DNA of 64,000 nucleotides from Litoditis marina (lineage: Eukaryota; Nematoda; Chromadorea; Rhabditida; Rhabditidae), in NCBI GenBank assembly GCA_964036275.1, contig OZ038434.1:35983279-36047278 (forward strand). Direction: 5' to 3'. Below are positions 48,601-58,014 of this stretch, piece after piece. Under the pieces are notes generated by a model, which ran no database searches, was not told the DNA's origin, and was given only the letters and a program-made list of their open reading frames with translations. A program made the translations under genes and the position numbers. Position 1 is the stretch's first letter. The number at the start of each line of letters is the position of its first letter.

Positions 48601-51471
48601 GAGACGGACACTGAAGCCGAGACGTTCGTACTGAAATAGTTAGGAAATGTATTTTGACAGACCTATACAACATCATGGATAAGTCTTATGTGTTCAAAAA
48701 CACAGAAACATTCCCCACGCTTTTCACCTTTGACCTCAGACCTCAAACTACAAACACAGAGAAGCGGAAAAGGACACGCGTAACTTCATCTTATTTCCCT
48801 TATATTCGTAAAATTGTGGAAAGTCTAGTGTTAAATCTCAAATAAATCTATTCCCTGTGTTCCCCAACGCAAATCAAACCCAGCGCCTGCTCTGATCACT
48901 CCTCCAATCCTAACGATGGCAGTTTTTCTACTTCTCGCCATCTTTCATCTTCCCTTTTACTCTCTCCGCACAACCCGGTAACGACTCTCTTCTTCTCCCT
49001 TTTCTTCTCTCTTTTTCTCTCTCCGCATAATTCGGTGATCACTAACCTCATCGGTTAACCCCCGCATAAGGTACGAGGGTTAACTCTATCAAAAACAAGG
49101 TCATACGCTCTAAGTTTCTTCACCCCGCTGTAGTTGTAGTTTGACCTTTTTGTGCTTCGGTCGAATTTCGAAAGTCATGATGTGTTACGTGTGTCAAGAT
49201 CAGAATACAGCGGAAATCTGGTCATACTCTACAGTTTTCCTACTTTTCGCCATCTTTAATCTTTCTTCTTCTCTCTTCGCCTAATTCGGTGATCTTTTTT
49301 CTCTCTTTTCTCTCTCTTTTTCTCTCTCCGCCTAATTCGGTGATCATTTCCTTTTTCTCTCTTTTCTCTCTCTTTCTCTCTCTCCGCATAATTCGGTGAT
49401 CATTCTCTTTTTCTCTCTTTTCCTCTCTCTTTTTCTCTCTCCGCATAATTCGGTGATCACTAACCTCATCGGTTAACCCCCGCATAAGGTACGGGGGTTA
49501 ACTCTATCAAAAACAAGGTCATACGCTCTAAGTTTCTTCACCCCGCTGTAGTTGTAGTTTGACCTTTTTGTGCTTCGGTCGAATTTCGAAAGTCATGATG
49601 TGTTACGTGTGTCAAGATCAGAATACAGCGGAAATCTGGTCATACTCTACAGTTTTCCTACTTTTCGCCATCTTTAATCTTTCTTCTTCTCTCTTCGCCT
49701 AATTCGGTGATCTTTTTTTCTCTCTTTTCTCTCTCTTTTTCTCTCTCCGCCTAATTCGGTGATCATTTCCTTTTTCTCTCTTTTCTCTCTCTTTCTCTCT
49801 CTCCGCACAACCCGGTAACGACTCTCTTCTTCTCCCTTTTCTTCTCTCTTTTTCTCTCTCCGCATAATTCGGTGATCACTAACCTCATCGGTTAACCCCC
49901 GCATAAGGTACGGGGGTTAACTCTATCAAAAACAAGGTCATACGCTCTAAGTTTCTTCACCCCGCTGTAGTTGTAGTTTGACCTTTTTGTGCTTCGGTCG
50001 AATTTCGAAAGTCATGATGTGTTACGTGTGTCAAGATCAGAATACAGCGGAAATCTGGTCATACTCTACAGTTTTCCTACTTTTCGCCATCTTTAATCTT
50101 TCTTCTTCTCTCTTCGCCTAATTCGGTGATCTTTTTTTCTCTTTTCTCTCTCTTTTTCTCTCTCCGCCTAATTCGGTGATCATTTTCTTTTTCTCTCTCT
50201 TTCTCTCTCTCCGCACAATTCGGTGATCATTCTCTTTTTCTCTCTTTTTCTCTCTCTCTTTATGTTCGCATAATTTGGTGATCACTAACCTCATCGGCGA
50301 GCCGCCGCATAAGGGCCGTGTTTTCGACGGTTCCCGAGATATGGGTGTTCTTTGACAGCCAACGCAAATTACGACGAATTCGCGCGGCGTCGAAGCTTTT
50401 GAGAAGAAGAGCCGAGGTTTGGTCCAACTGAAAAAGAGAGGTTACAATATACACGGGACTTAATATTCACAAAAACTGAAGTTTAGAACAATATAGTCAA
50501 AATAAAACGACGAGGTCTGAAAAGCAGTTCCTGTTTGTTAGTTTGGATGGTACGATCTCCCAAAAGTATATTTCTATTTCACATTTGAATGCTCAGTGCT
50601 CGTTCACGTGATCTGACTGAACCGGAAACGTACATCTGATTAGAAAATGACGAATAAATCAATGGGTTGATTTATACAAACAGTCAACATTTCAGTTTCA
50701 TTTTGTTCTATATTGCTCTTTCCGAATCAAGCATATACGATGTATGTTGCCCTACACCACTGTGTTTGTAGTTGGCTACCGTTTCAAGCAAACTACAGAT
50801 TTGTTCACTTCCTCCACCCACTTTCTCTCTATCCTCCCTCAGTCGAATATGGTACGGGTTCTCGCCCTCCCGTTGGCAGAAAGTGTAGTCTTGTTTGACT
50901 TTCACAAGCGCAAGAACTAATAAAAGTATGAAGATGGCCAGGACGAAAATGAACATCACGGAAAGGCAAAGCGGCAGCCATCGGTGCCAGTTGTAGGCCG
51001 ACTCTGCGGGTCTGGAAGTTGGAGAAAATATTTTTAAATAGTACAAAACGTGTGAATGTTGTAATCAAGTTTGCACGATCAAAAATTTGCTCATAGAAGA
51101 GTTACACTCTCATCCCTCAAGGGACTCCGTTTATTTCTATTGAGTATTCAAGGTGAATATTTAGATGTGTTTTACTGCCATATGAACTGCAACCGTAGCC
51201 ATATAACGGAGGCCTAGAAGTTGAAGACTTCGAAGAAAAACACGTATAAAACTCATAACTATGCTGTAGGACGCTGAATTTCAACTAACACACTTCCTTA
51301 ACACTTTTTTCATGACTTTTAAAACAGGTGTAAAACTCACCTGAACCTGATAAGTGACGCCCGCGACGCCCTATCTGGGCTGTCGCTGCCGCTAGAAGAC
51401 GAGGTCGTCGTGTCGAGAAGTCGCTCGCGACCAATAAATTCCTCCAGCGACGCAGTTTTCTCGCGGCTCAT
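42648..51471 (-). CDS. M28B metallopeptidase, glutamate carboxypeptidase II family
   Basis: Exons (high to low): 51341-51471, 50822-51011, 50290-50427, 48463-48630, 48118-48234, 47689-47838, 47152-47296, 46721-46806, 46315-46497, 45852-45914, 45374-45492, 44888-44989, 44425-44569, 43760-43954, 43380-43565, 42648-42947; 805 residues, all junctions in frame. Residues 1-54 are cytosolic. One signal anchor (about 55-81, [20 protein letters not shown]) gives type II topology. The protease-associated part follows (RYGG, FSDP, GDPLTP). The M28 core has all zinc ligands: His430 (GNHVDAW), Asp440 (AIDPLSG), Glu477 with catalytic Glu476 (WDAEEFG), Asp505 (YVNVD) and His606 (YHTMYET). Spacings agree with human GCPII to within one residue. 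A helical dimerisation domain closes the protein ([11 protein letters not shown]). The family removes C-terminal glutamate from peptides or folates at the cell surface. Several glutamate-pocket residues differ here, so the substrate may differ. Human GCPII has 750 residues. Confidence 0.95.
43195..43310. repeat. Hairpin repeat family D, near-complete copy
   Basis: Left half TCGTTGTAGTTTGATCTCGA; right half GGAATCAAACTGCAAACACA, then AGATAGGGCAACATACACCG and TATACG. The right half shows the extended outer arm of the family. Intronic in the peptidase gene. Confidence 0.85.
44196..44306. repeat. Palindromic TTAA-type MITE family P, degenerate copy
   Basis: AAGAACGATTATTTGGACCA on the left and GGTTCACATAATCGTCCT on the right resemble the better copies at 45238, 52931 and 55994. 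The interior has diverged and the TTAA ends are lost. Confidence 0.65.
45065..45136. repeat. Hairpin repeat family D copy
   Basis: TTTGTTTGTAGTTTGATTCT pairs with AGTTCAAACTACAACTGAAT about 50 bp downstream. Intronic in the peptidase gene. Confidence 0.75.
45238..45361. mobile_element. Palindromic TTAA MITE family P copy
   Basis: Left end TTAAAGTAGGACGATTATGT; right end ACATAATCGTCCTTCTTCAA, with the last TTAA mutated. About 124 bp, palindromic over almost its whole length, with the inner pair GGTCCTTTAAACTGCA / GCGGTTTAAAGGAC. It lies 13 bp below the exon starting at 45374, inside the donor side of that intron. Confidence 0.85.
48916..50289. repeat. Tandem array of ~415-bp units carrying decoy splice donors (peptidase intron 3)
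   Basis: Three units start at 49035, 49453 and 49872 and run into the true exon 3 end at 50290 (periods 418, 419 and 406 bp); a partial unit precedes them. Each unit has, on the - strand, a copy of the last ~26 bases of exon 3 ending GATGAG, followed by the donor GTTAGTGATCACC. Each also carries a hairpin GTTAACCCCCG...CGGGGGTTAAC, a family D hairpin repeat and ~60-bp CTCTTTTTCTCTCTCCGC subrepeats. The exon-like parts keep the reading frame (LMRGLTDE versus LMRRLADE). Units are almost identical, so amplification is recent. This is not a CRISPR array. Confidence 0.9.
50726..50799. repeat. Hairpin repeat family D copy
   Basis: CATATACGATGTATGTTGCC, then CTGTGTTTGTAGTTGGCTAC, with AAGCAAACTACAG on the other side. 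It ends about 20 bp from the donor of peptidase exon 2. Confidence 0.75.
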
Positions 51472-51472
51472 T

Positions 51473-51487
51473 TTATCCGCGCCTCAT
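51473..51487 (-). CDS. Minimal upstream ORF before the peptidase start
   Basis: After the acceptor (TTTTCAG on the - strand) the transcript reads ATGAGGCGCGGATAA, a four-codon ORF, then a single A and the main ATG. The main ATG is chosen because it opens the long frame leading into the membrane anchor. The upstream ORF could reduce initiation or require reinitiation 1 nt away. Confidence 0.55.
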   Translation of the reverse strand: MRRG

Positions 51488-52930
51488 CTGAAAACATAGT
51501 TACAGCATAGCATTAAAAGACAACATTGCAATAGTACGAAAACTGAGTCATCGCAAAATTATGAAATTTTACTAACAAACAACATTATATGACAAAAAAA
51601 AACAGGAATCGGAAACAGATTCAACCTGATGAGAGTACAAACCGAGAATTTACGTTGAACTTTGTAGAGTTTGTAATGGTTTTACATGTTATCATGTTTC
51701 CCATTCAATAAATAGTTTTATGAACAATTGCAACAAACTACAAGCTACATTGTACAAAGTGAATGAGGTAGTTAAGTACTACGTGAACCGAAAACGTGCG
51801 ATCATCCGATTGTACAGTGCTTCACACGTTGAGATTAGCTGTATATATGACAAATTCGATAGTAGGAGCCATTCTAAGCGCCTACGATACCGTAATCTAG
51901 TGTTGACCAATACATATCGAAATTGTCCGCGCCCTTGGGTATAAAACTGACAACTGCCTAATTCGAAATGGGCGGAGCCAGTTGGGGGAGGGTGTTATGA
52001 TTGCACCTTTACAATCTTTAAGAGTGATTTATTATGCTAATCCCATCGAACTTTTCGATATAGTTGAGATATAAATTGTTCTATTATTTATAATAAAAAC
52101 CGTAATTCTCAAAAAGTGAAAAGTATCACTTGAGAGAGCAATTAACGAGAAATTGAAGATGAAAATACCGTATCTTATATTAGGAATACACAAGTGAATC
52201 GTCTATCTCCTAGGTTGACAGTGCAGTTAGTATAGTGGTTACCAATGAGCAAGTTCGACCCCACATAGAGCTGCTATTTTACGAGTTTGGTACCCCTCGC
52301 ATACACCGGTGTCGAACTACTCAGACAAAGTCCAGCTGCTTTTATAGCGACCACGACGAGAGAGTGTGCAGATCAGAGAGACGCAGAGGGTCTCAGCCTG
52401 TCTCAGCCTGTCTGCGGTCTCATTGACCTGCCATCTCTGTCATTTTTGTAGATGGTCAACAACCGCAGAAACTTGGCGCCAATCGTTCTGAGTACGTTTA
52501 CCATGTTCATTCTCTAGAAGTGTTTTCTCTAGAACCGTGTTTTTGCTCGGATTAGCGCAGAGCTTAGAGAAACAGCTGAACATTTACCAGAAAAAGAGTG
52601 ACAAGCGCGGGAAAGTGGACAAATGTCAGGTATTATGTCGTCATTTGGAATCCGTAAAAAACAATTAGAGTTGGACGAGAAGAGAAGTAAGACGATAGGT
52701 TGGGTTACAAATAATTAGACTTCACAATTTCAAGATTAGAGATTTTAAGATCTATTAGATCACTTCAAATAGTTACGATGCAAATCGGCTTTCACTTAAA
52801 GTAAATGACTTGGTCAAGTGCAACGTGAAAGCACGTGAGCGAAGGTCCACAATTCAATTGCACTTTCAAACTCCACTGTTTCGAGCCAGCTTTACGTGGC
52901 TGCCGACTGTCAGTTCAAGTAGCAGTACAC
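51488..52930. other. Region upstream of the peptidase gene
   Basis: A TTTTCAG acceptor on the - strand directly precedes the peptidase start, suggesting trans-splicing. No other exon was found. Near 52220-52260, TTAGTATAGTGGTTA and AAGTTCGACCCC resemble tRNA A and B boxes but lie too close together for a tRNA. Confidence 0.45.
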
Positions 52931-53053
52931 TTAAAGAAGTACGATTATGTGGTCCAATCGCAACGATTTAGTCCTTTAAAATGCGATACACTTTTCAATT
53001 GCAGTTTAAAGGACCGTTGACACGAGATTGGTCCACATTATCGTCCTTCTTTA
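52931..53053. mobile_element. Palindromic TTAA MITE family P copy
   Basis: Begins TTAAAGAAGTACGATTATGT and ends ATTATCGTCCTTCTTTAA, with TTAA at both ends and the inner pair TAGTCCTTTAAAATGC / GCAGTTTAAAGGAC; 123 bp. Confidence 0.85.
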
Positions 53054-53470
53054 AGGTAAACTCCATTTCGAACAAACTGGAAAAAAGAAAACGTGAACTT
53101 TGTATTTACAGTTTCTTGAAACAATATAAAAATCAAAAAGTGAATGATTTATCTCACGAATACTAAGTGATTGCATGATGAATCGAGCGGAATGAGAAAA
53201 GAGTAAAGTGTTTGACAATAGAAATCTTCTTTCCGGAAAAGCTGACCGGAAAAAAAGGAGGCTGGCGGAAGAGAGAGTCGTTTGGAACAATGTTTACATA
53301 TCCTTGTAATTCGGTGGCCGGTCGGACAGAGAACGAGAAGAGAGCACGCGATATGGAGAGGGTGCAGACGATGTCCGGTGTAGAAATGAGATGGAAAAAA
53401 GGACACTTCTGTCTCGAATGAAGACTCCCGGGGACATATGAGCTTCTTGAAACAAAAAAAGGTAAGGATT

Positions 53471-53942
53471 AGGAGGAAGAGAGAGAGAGACAGAGAAAAT
53501 GGAGAGACAGACACAGACAGTGAGAGAGAAGGAGAGCAACAGAGACGAGAAAGGTAGATGGAGAGAGAACGAGAGAGAGAGAGAGAAATAACAAAGAAGA
53601 AACCATACGTATTGATGAAAAATGAGAATGTACCGACCAAACCCCACTTTTATGACGAACTTTTCAATAGGCCGATACGTCGCACTGTATGCTTTTCGGC
53701 GTGTGCCCATGGCCAAAAAATGTCACCAAAAAGCCGAAGATACACAAAATGAGTAATAGAGAGAGAGAGAACGAGGAAGAGAGAGAGGGAGGGAGGAAAG
53801 ATTGCGATAAAGGAAGAAGAGAGAGAGACGGATTAAGAGATATAGAGAGCGACACAGAGATACAGATAAAAGAGAGAGAGAGGGAGAGAGAGAGAGAAGA
53901 GAGAGAGAAAGAGAAGAGAAAGAGAGATAGTCGAGAAGAAGA
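53471..53942. repeat. Two purine-rich GAGA tracts
   Basis: 53471-53588 and 53757-53942 are nearly pure A/G on the + strand, mostly GAGAGA with AGAA and GGAGG interruptions, separated by about 170 bp of mixed sequence. Ser/Leu or Arg/Glu open frames on either strand are composition artefacts. Confidence 0.9.
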
Positions 53943-54148
53943 CTAAAAAGCGGCGGCTTCTGCCAAAACGGGGCCGAGCAAACAATGTCAGAGAGAGTCG
54001 GATATATAGTTTCATTCCGGCAGATACGGGGAGAGTATAGTATCACATTCCACAACAATCTATTACACTTCCGACGAGAAGGGATGGCAAATACTAGCGA
54101 AAAAGTGGGAAGAGGACACTTAGGAACATGAAAAAAACATTCAATTAT

Positions 54149-54420
54149 GAGAGAGAGAGAAAGGAAGGAATGGAGAAACAGAGGAAGAGAGAGGGGGGAT
54201 AGAGAGGAAGCGAGGGAGCGAGGAAGGCAGACAGAGGGAGGAAATTGAGGGATGGAGATATAGAGAAAGAGATTTGAGGAAGAGAGAGGGGGAGAGAGAG
54301 AGACGGACAGATGAGGGTAGAGAGGAGAGAGGGACAGATGAGAGGAGATGAAGAAAAGAGGGAAAGAAAGAGAGAGGGAGGGGGAGAGAGATGGAGAGAG
54401 AGAGAGAAAAAGGGGGAGAA
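54149..54420. repeat. Purine-rich GAGA/GGAG tract
   Basis: About 270 bp of almost pure purine on the + strand. Non-coding. Confidence 0.9.
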
Positions 54421-54575
54421 AATCAACAAAAAGCTGAAGAGAGAGAAAAATCTCGTAACCTTGTTCCCGCTTTGCGTTCCATAGTATTTGGATCTGCGTT
54501 AATGTTGGCGACGGCAGAAAAACACGTGTAGATAGAGTCGAGATAAACGGTTTTTCAGAGATGATTTCTTGGGAC

Positions 54576-54576
<1 letters not shown>

Positions 54577-54648
<72 letters not shown>

Positions 54649-54664
54649 CTCTCTCTCTCTCTCC
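54577..54664. repeat. (TC)n microsatellite
   Basis: An almost uninterrupted CT dinucleotide run of about 85 bp. It is pyrimidine-rich on the + strand, opposite to the neighbouring purine tracts, so complementary tracts lie close together. Confidence 0.95.
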
Positions 54665-55017
54665 CGATCTCCCGTGAGATAGGCTCGGAAGATAATCTCA
54701 AGACAAGTACGTGAGTTGCACTCATGAGATCTCAACTACGAATAGCTCATAGTTGTCGTCCTTTCTGAGACAATAATATACTGTACACCTCAGTTTCCAC
54801 TGTGTTTTAACACATCTTTCAGGGACCATCCAGGATGAGTTCTTCAGCAATTTAGTGAATTTATGGGCTAATCAAATGAATACCCCCTAATAGGGCCTTG
54901 ATTAGGGTGGTAATCACTCACTTTGAAAAGTTGTGTTCGAAATGAAGTGGATGCATTACGGATGAATTAGGAAGCACAACGGCTAATTGACAGCTAGTTG
55001 GGAGTGGTCAAGGGTTC

Positions 55018-55270
55018 AGAGGGAACAGAGGGAGGGAGAGGGAGAGAGGAGAAAGAGAGAGAGAGAGAAAAAGAGAGAGAGAGGAAATAAGAGAGTTGGC
55101 CAAGAGTAAACAAAACATGACAGAGACAGAGAAAAAGATGGTAGAAAATGAGGAAGATAGTTGGAGCGAGATATAAAAAGGTGAATGAGGAAGAGAAACA
55201 GAAATAGAGAGAGAGAGGGAGAGAGAGAGAGAGTGAGAGAGAGAGAGAGAGAGAAGGGGAAGGAGAGAAA
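55018..55270. repeat. Purine-rich GAGA tract
   Basis: GAGAGA-rich + strand sequence with short interruptions (55090-55190). The two antisense open frames here are low-complexity Ser/Leu runs. Confidence 0.9.
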
Positions 55271-55498
55271 CAGAGACCAAGATAGAATGATTGACCATTC
55301 AACTCCGCAACAATCTCTCAGTGCCAGATGGTTGTCGAATTAAAGACATCGGTTGTTGACAACTTCACCGAAACACGGTAAATAATGGTTATTTGTAACT
55401 GATTGTGCTTAGAATCAGATCGAATTTTCATTCGAATTCACTACTGAAAACTGTTCATTTTTCAGATTGAAGCCAAATTCAACTTCTTCGAGTTTGAT

Positions 55499-55705
55499 TG
55501 AGAGAGGGTAAGAGAAAGTAAGAAAAAGAGTGAGAGAGATGAAGAAATACAAGGAACAAAATGAAAAGAAAGATAGACAGAGAGTGAGTAAGAGACAAGG
55601 AAAGAGAAAGAGCGAGAGAGAGACAGGGACAGAACGAGACACAGATAAAGAAAAAGATAGATAGAGTAGAGAGAAAAAGAGAGAAAAGAAAGAGGGAGAG
55701 AGAGA
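55499..55705. repeat. Purine-rich AGAGAAAG tract
   Basis: About 200 bp of A/G-rich sequence; antisense frames are low complexity. Confidence 0.85.
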
Positions 55706-55887
55706 GCCTCTAAATCGCCCAAACGTACTACGAACTGCCGCTTTTCATGACTTTCGAAAGGGCGCGCGCCAAAAGCGCAACACAATGTTTGGTGTTGGAA
55801 AGCCATTCAGAATTCCCGGCGCCCCCTAATGCCATAAACTATTCAAGTTGGCTGTTGCTGAACATAGATGATTTTCTATTCCCAAAA

Positions 55888-55975
55888 CAGAACTATACGG
55901 TGTATTTTTCTCCATCTTGCTGTGTTTGTAGTTTGATCCATAGAAATTATGGCGCTTATTGAGATCAAACTATAA
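55888..55975. repeat. Hairpin repeat family D copy
   Basis: ACTATACGGTGTATTTTTCT, TGCTGTGTTTGTAGTTTGAT and the inverse GAGATCAAACTATAAG. Confidence 0.8.
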
Positions 55976-55993
55976 GGGTGACTCGGTCAGTCC

Positions 55994-56117
55994 TTAAAGT
56001 AGGACGATTACGTGCTCCAATCTCGGCGCGTCAGTCCTTTAAACTGCAATTGAAAAATGTATTGCAGTTTAAAGGACTGACGCGCCCAGATTGGAGCACG
56101 TAATCGTCCTTCTTTAA
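55994..56117. mobile_element. Palindromic TTAA MITE family P, best copy
   Basis: TTAA on both ends, 124 bp. The first and last 30 bases are complementary with a single mismatch (TTAAAGTAGGACGATTACGT versus TTAAAGAAGGACGATTACGT read from the other end). The inner arms CAGTCCTTTAAACTGCAATT and the inverse are also perfect. This near-complete palindrome implies recent activity or recent gene conversion. Confidence 0.9.
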
Positions 56118-56499
56118 ATTGAAGTTGCTGTTGCTGAACATAACGTAGTGTTTGGAAGAGAAACGCGTATACGGCTCACGAATCAAATGAAGAAATATAA
56201 ATATATAGTTGGATTTGTAGCTAAAATTGAAAAGGGAAACATATCAATTTTCTGATGTTTGTCTATGTATAAACTATTGCTTAACATGATAGTGTTCGGA
56301 GAACAAAATCGTATATGAGTCACACTTTCCAAAACAGAACTATACGGTATTTATAATGATAAATAAATAAATTTGTGTACGGCCTATTTCATCCGTTTGG
56401 TCACTTTATTGTGAATCAATTTTACAAGTACATAATATCAATATCAACCGTAGATGGACTGTCCGTAGAGGGGGTGGAGATAGGCATGGGTGAGCTATG

Positions 56500-56607
56500 T
56501 CACCAGCTCATGCGGTCCGCCATATAGATACCGCGGCGAGCGGGGATCGAACCCAGGTCTGTGGAGCGACAGCCGAACGCTAACCACTTGACCACTTGTT
56601 GCTCTGA
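56500..56607 (-). mobile_element. tRNA-derived sequence, probable SINE
   Basis: On the - strand GTGGTCAAGTGGTTAGCG (A-box-like) and GGTTCGATCCCCGCT (B box) lie at tRNA-like spacing, followed by TATCTATATGGCGGACCGC. The sequence flanking the boxes does not pair as an acceptor stem, so it is not a working tRNA. Confidence 0.5.
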
Positions 56608-56609
56608 TC

Positions 56610-56800
56610 CGCTGTGTTTGTAGTCTGATCCCGTTTCTTGTTGTTTGAATGCAGCTCAATTAGGGGCCATGTGATTGAGCGAATCTCGGTTGTAGTTTGA
56701 ACTCAATGCACGGCATAATCGACGAATTGCGACCGAGAATCAACGACATCAAACTACAGAAACATCGAGATAGAGCAGCATACACCTTATCGGCTTGCTT
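56610..56800. repeat. Hairpin repeat family D, compound copy
   Basis: CTGTGTTTGTAGTCTGATCC is followed by GGTTGTAGTTTGAACTCAAT and then ACATCAAACTACAGAAACAT, GAGATAGAGCAGCATACACC. One left arm seems duplicated. Confidence 0.7.
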
Positions 56801-56964
56801 TGAAAAGAGCGAATCTTATAGTGCCACTAAATACTGAAGATGGAGTAGAAGCGAAACGTACCACTCTTTAAAAAACTATTTAATTACAGAGCTTTCATTC
56901 TTATTTGCTGTTGCTGAACACAACGGTGTCTGGGAGAGAAAAGCTCATATGGGAAACACTATGA

Positions 56965-57085
56965 ATGAGTTGTAGTGTGAACTCGACCCGCTACGCGACA
57001 TAAATTACGAAGTTCGACCGAGAATAAACAACATCAAACTACAAACACATAGGATCAGGCAACTCACGGCGTATTGGCTTGCGTC
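56965..57085. repeat. Hairpin repeat family D copy
   Basis: AGTTGTAGTGTGAACTCGAC on the left and AACATCAAACTACAAACACA on the right, then CAGGCAACTCACGGCGTATT. Confidence 0.75.
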
Positions 57086-57284
57086 GAAAAGAGCGAATCC
57101 TATAAAGCCATAAACTATTGAAGTTGGCTGTTACTGAACACGCCGCTGTGTTTGGAAGAGAAAAAGCTTATACGGCCTACGTATCAAATAGAGGAATGTA
57201 AACATATAGCTGGAGTTGTAGTAGAAAAGGAAGAAAGACAGACCATGCAGAATACGTACGTATAGTAGATGACAAAGTCATAGT

Positions 57285-57610
57285 TATAGTTTGATATTGC
57301 TACTCGCCTCAATTCACGAATTGCAACCGAAAATTAGTCTGACAGGAACCGAATCTCGTGCCTTGCGCTCCACGGTCAACTCCGTGGCTTCAATGCAAAT
57401 ACGGTACAAAAACTAATTTATGGGTATTCTATAAATCATGTGATCACAATTCATCAGCGGCAATTCGAAAACGTTGTTTTTGGGGTGTATTCGAGTTGGA
57501 GCGAATAAATTAACCGTGGAGCACAAGGCACGAGATTCGGTTCCTGTCAGGCCATCTTTAATGGCATCAAACTACAAATACAGTGGTATAAGGCAACATA
57601 CGCCGTATAG
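57285..57610. repeat. Hairpin repeat family D copy split by another insertion
   Basis: Left arm TAGTTATAGTTTGATATTGC and right arm GGCATCAAACTACAAATACA, GGCAACATACGCCGTATAGA are separated by an unrelated 215-bp foldback (57338-57552). Confidence 0.7.
57338..57552. mobile_element. Foldback element nested in a family D repeat
   Basis: The arms are near-perfect inverted repeats of about 40 bp: CTGACAGGAACCGAATCTCG...CTCCACGGT near 57342 and ACCGTGGAGCACAAGGCACG...GTTCCTGTCAG near 57511. GATTCGGTTCC in one arm resembles a tRNA B box. The loop is about 130 bp. Confidence 0.8.
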
Positions 57611-57652
57611 ACTTAAATCTGCTTCAGGAGAAGGGAACCCTATGTATCAGTT

Positions 57653-57870
57653 GTAGGGTTGTTAATCGAGTTGAAAATTTCAAGTTTTTCGAGTTTTCAA
57701 AAATTCGAGTTTTCGAAAATTCGAGTTTTTCGAGCTTCGAGTTTTTCGAGTTTCCCAAAATTCGAGTTTTTCGAGTTTCGAGTTCTGAAACTTTCGAGTT
57801 TTTCGAGTTCTGAAATTTTCGAGTTTATTTCGAGTTTTTCGAGTTTGAGTTTTATTTTTAACAACCCTAA
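57653..57870. repeat. TAGGGTTGT-ended element with TTCGAG minisatellite, copy 2
   Basis: Starts TAGGGTTGTTAATCGAGTTG and ends TTTTTAACAACCCTA; the interior repeats TTTTCGAGTTT. Same family as 17530-17728. Its antisense open frame is low-complexity. Confidence 0.85.
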
Positions 57871-58014
57871 TCAGTTGCATGGACAGGTGAAGAAGTGAAA
57901 TGCGACATGAAAAGCGTGAATTGCGTTTGAATGTGCCGCTAACCACATGTTCAAATGCATGAACTTCGATCTTCCTAGTAAGTCACCAAAATGCCTACAT
58001 TTAGCCTGTAGCAT

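Larger units (their letters stand above)
55815..57240. repeat. Segmental duplication block, about four diverged units
   Basis: Segments beginning AACTATTCAAGTTGGCTGTT or GCTGTTGCTGAACA, followed by GTGTTTGGAAGAGAAA, TATACGG and AATATATAGTTGGA-like sequence, recur near 55838, 56122, 56905 and 57118. Several units end in AAAAGAGCGAATC(T/C)TATA. Family D hairpins and a family P element are embedded. Confidence 0.7.

Noticed and set aside
49240..49904. Antisense frames rich in Arg/Glu/Lys beginning MRGLTDE in the peptidase intron
   Set aside because: They start in the duplicated exon end and continue through the decoy donor into CT-rich intron repeats; not separate genes.
48916..50289. Regularly spaced repeats resembling a CRISPR array
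   Set aside because: Units of about 415 bp that are nearly identical throughout, in a eukaryotic intron; no short repeat with unique spacers.
52215..52275. Possible tRNA gene (A-box- and B-box-like words)
   Set aside because: The boxes are only about 10 bp apart and no cloverleaf can be drawn.
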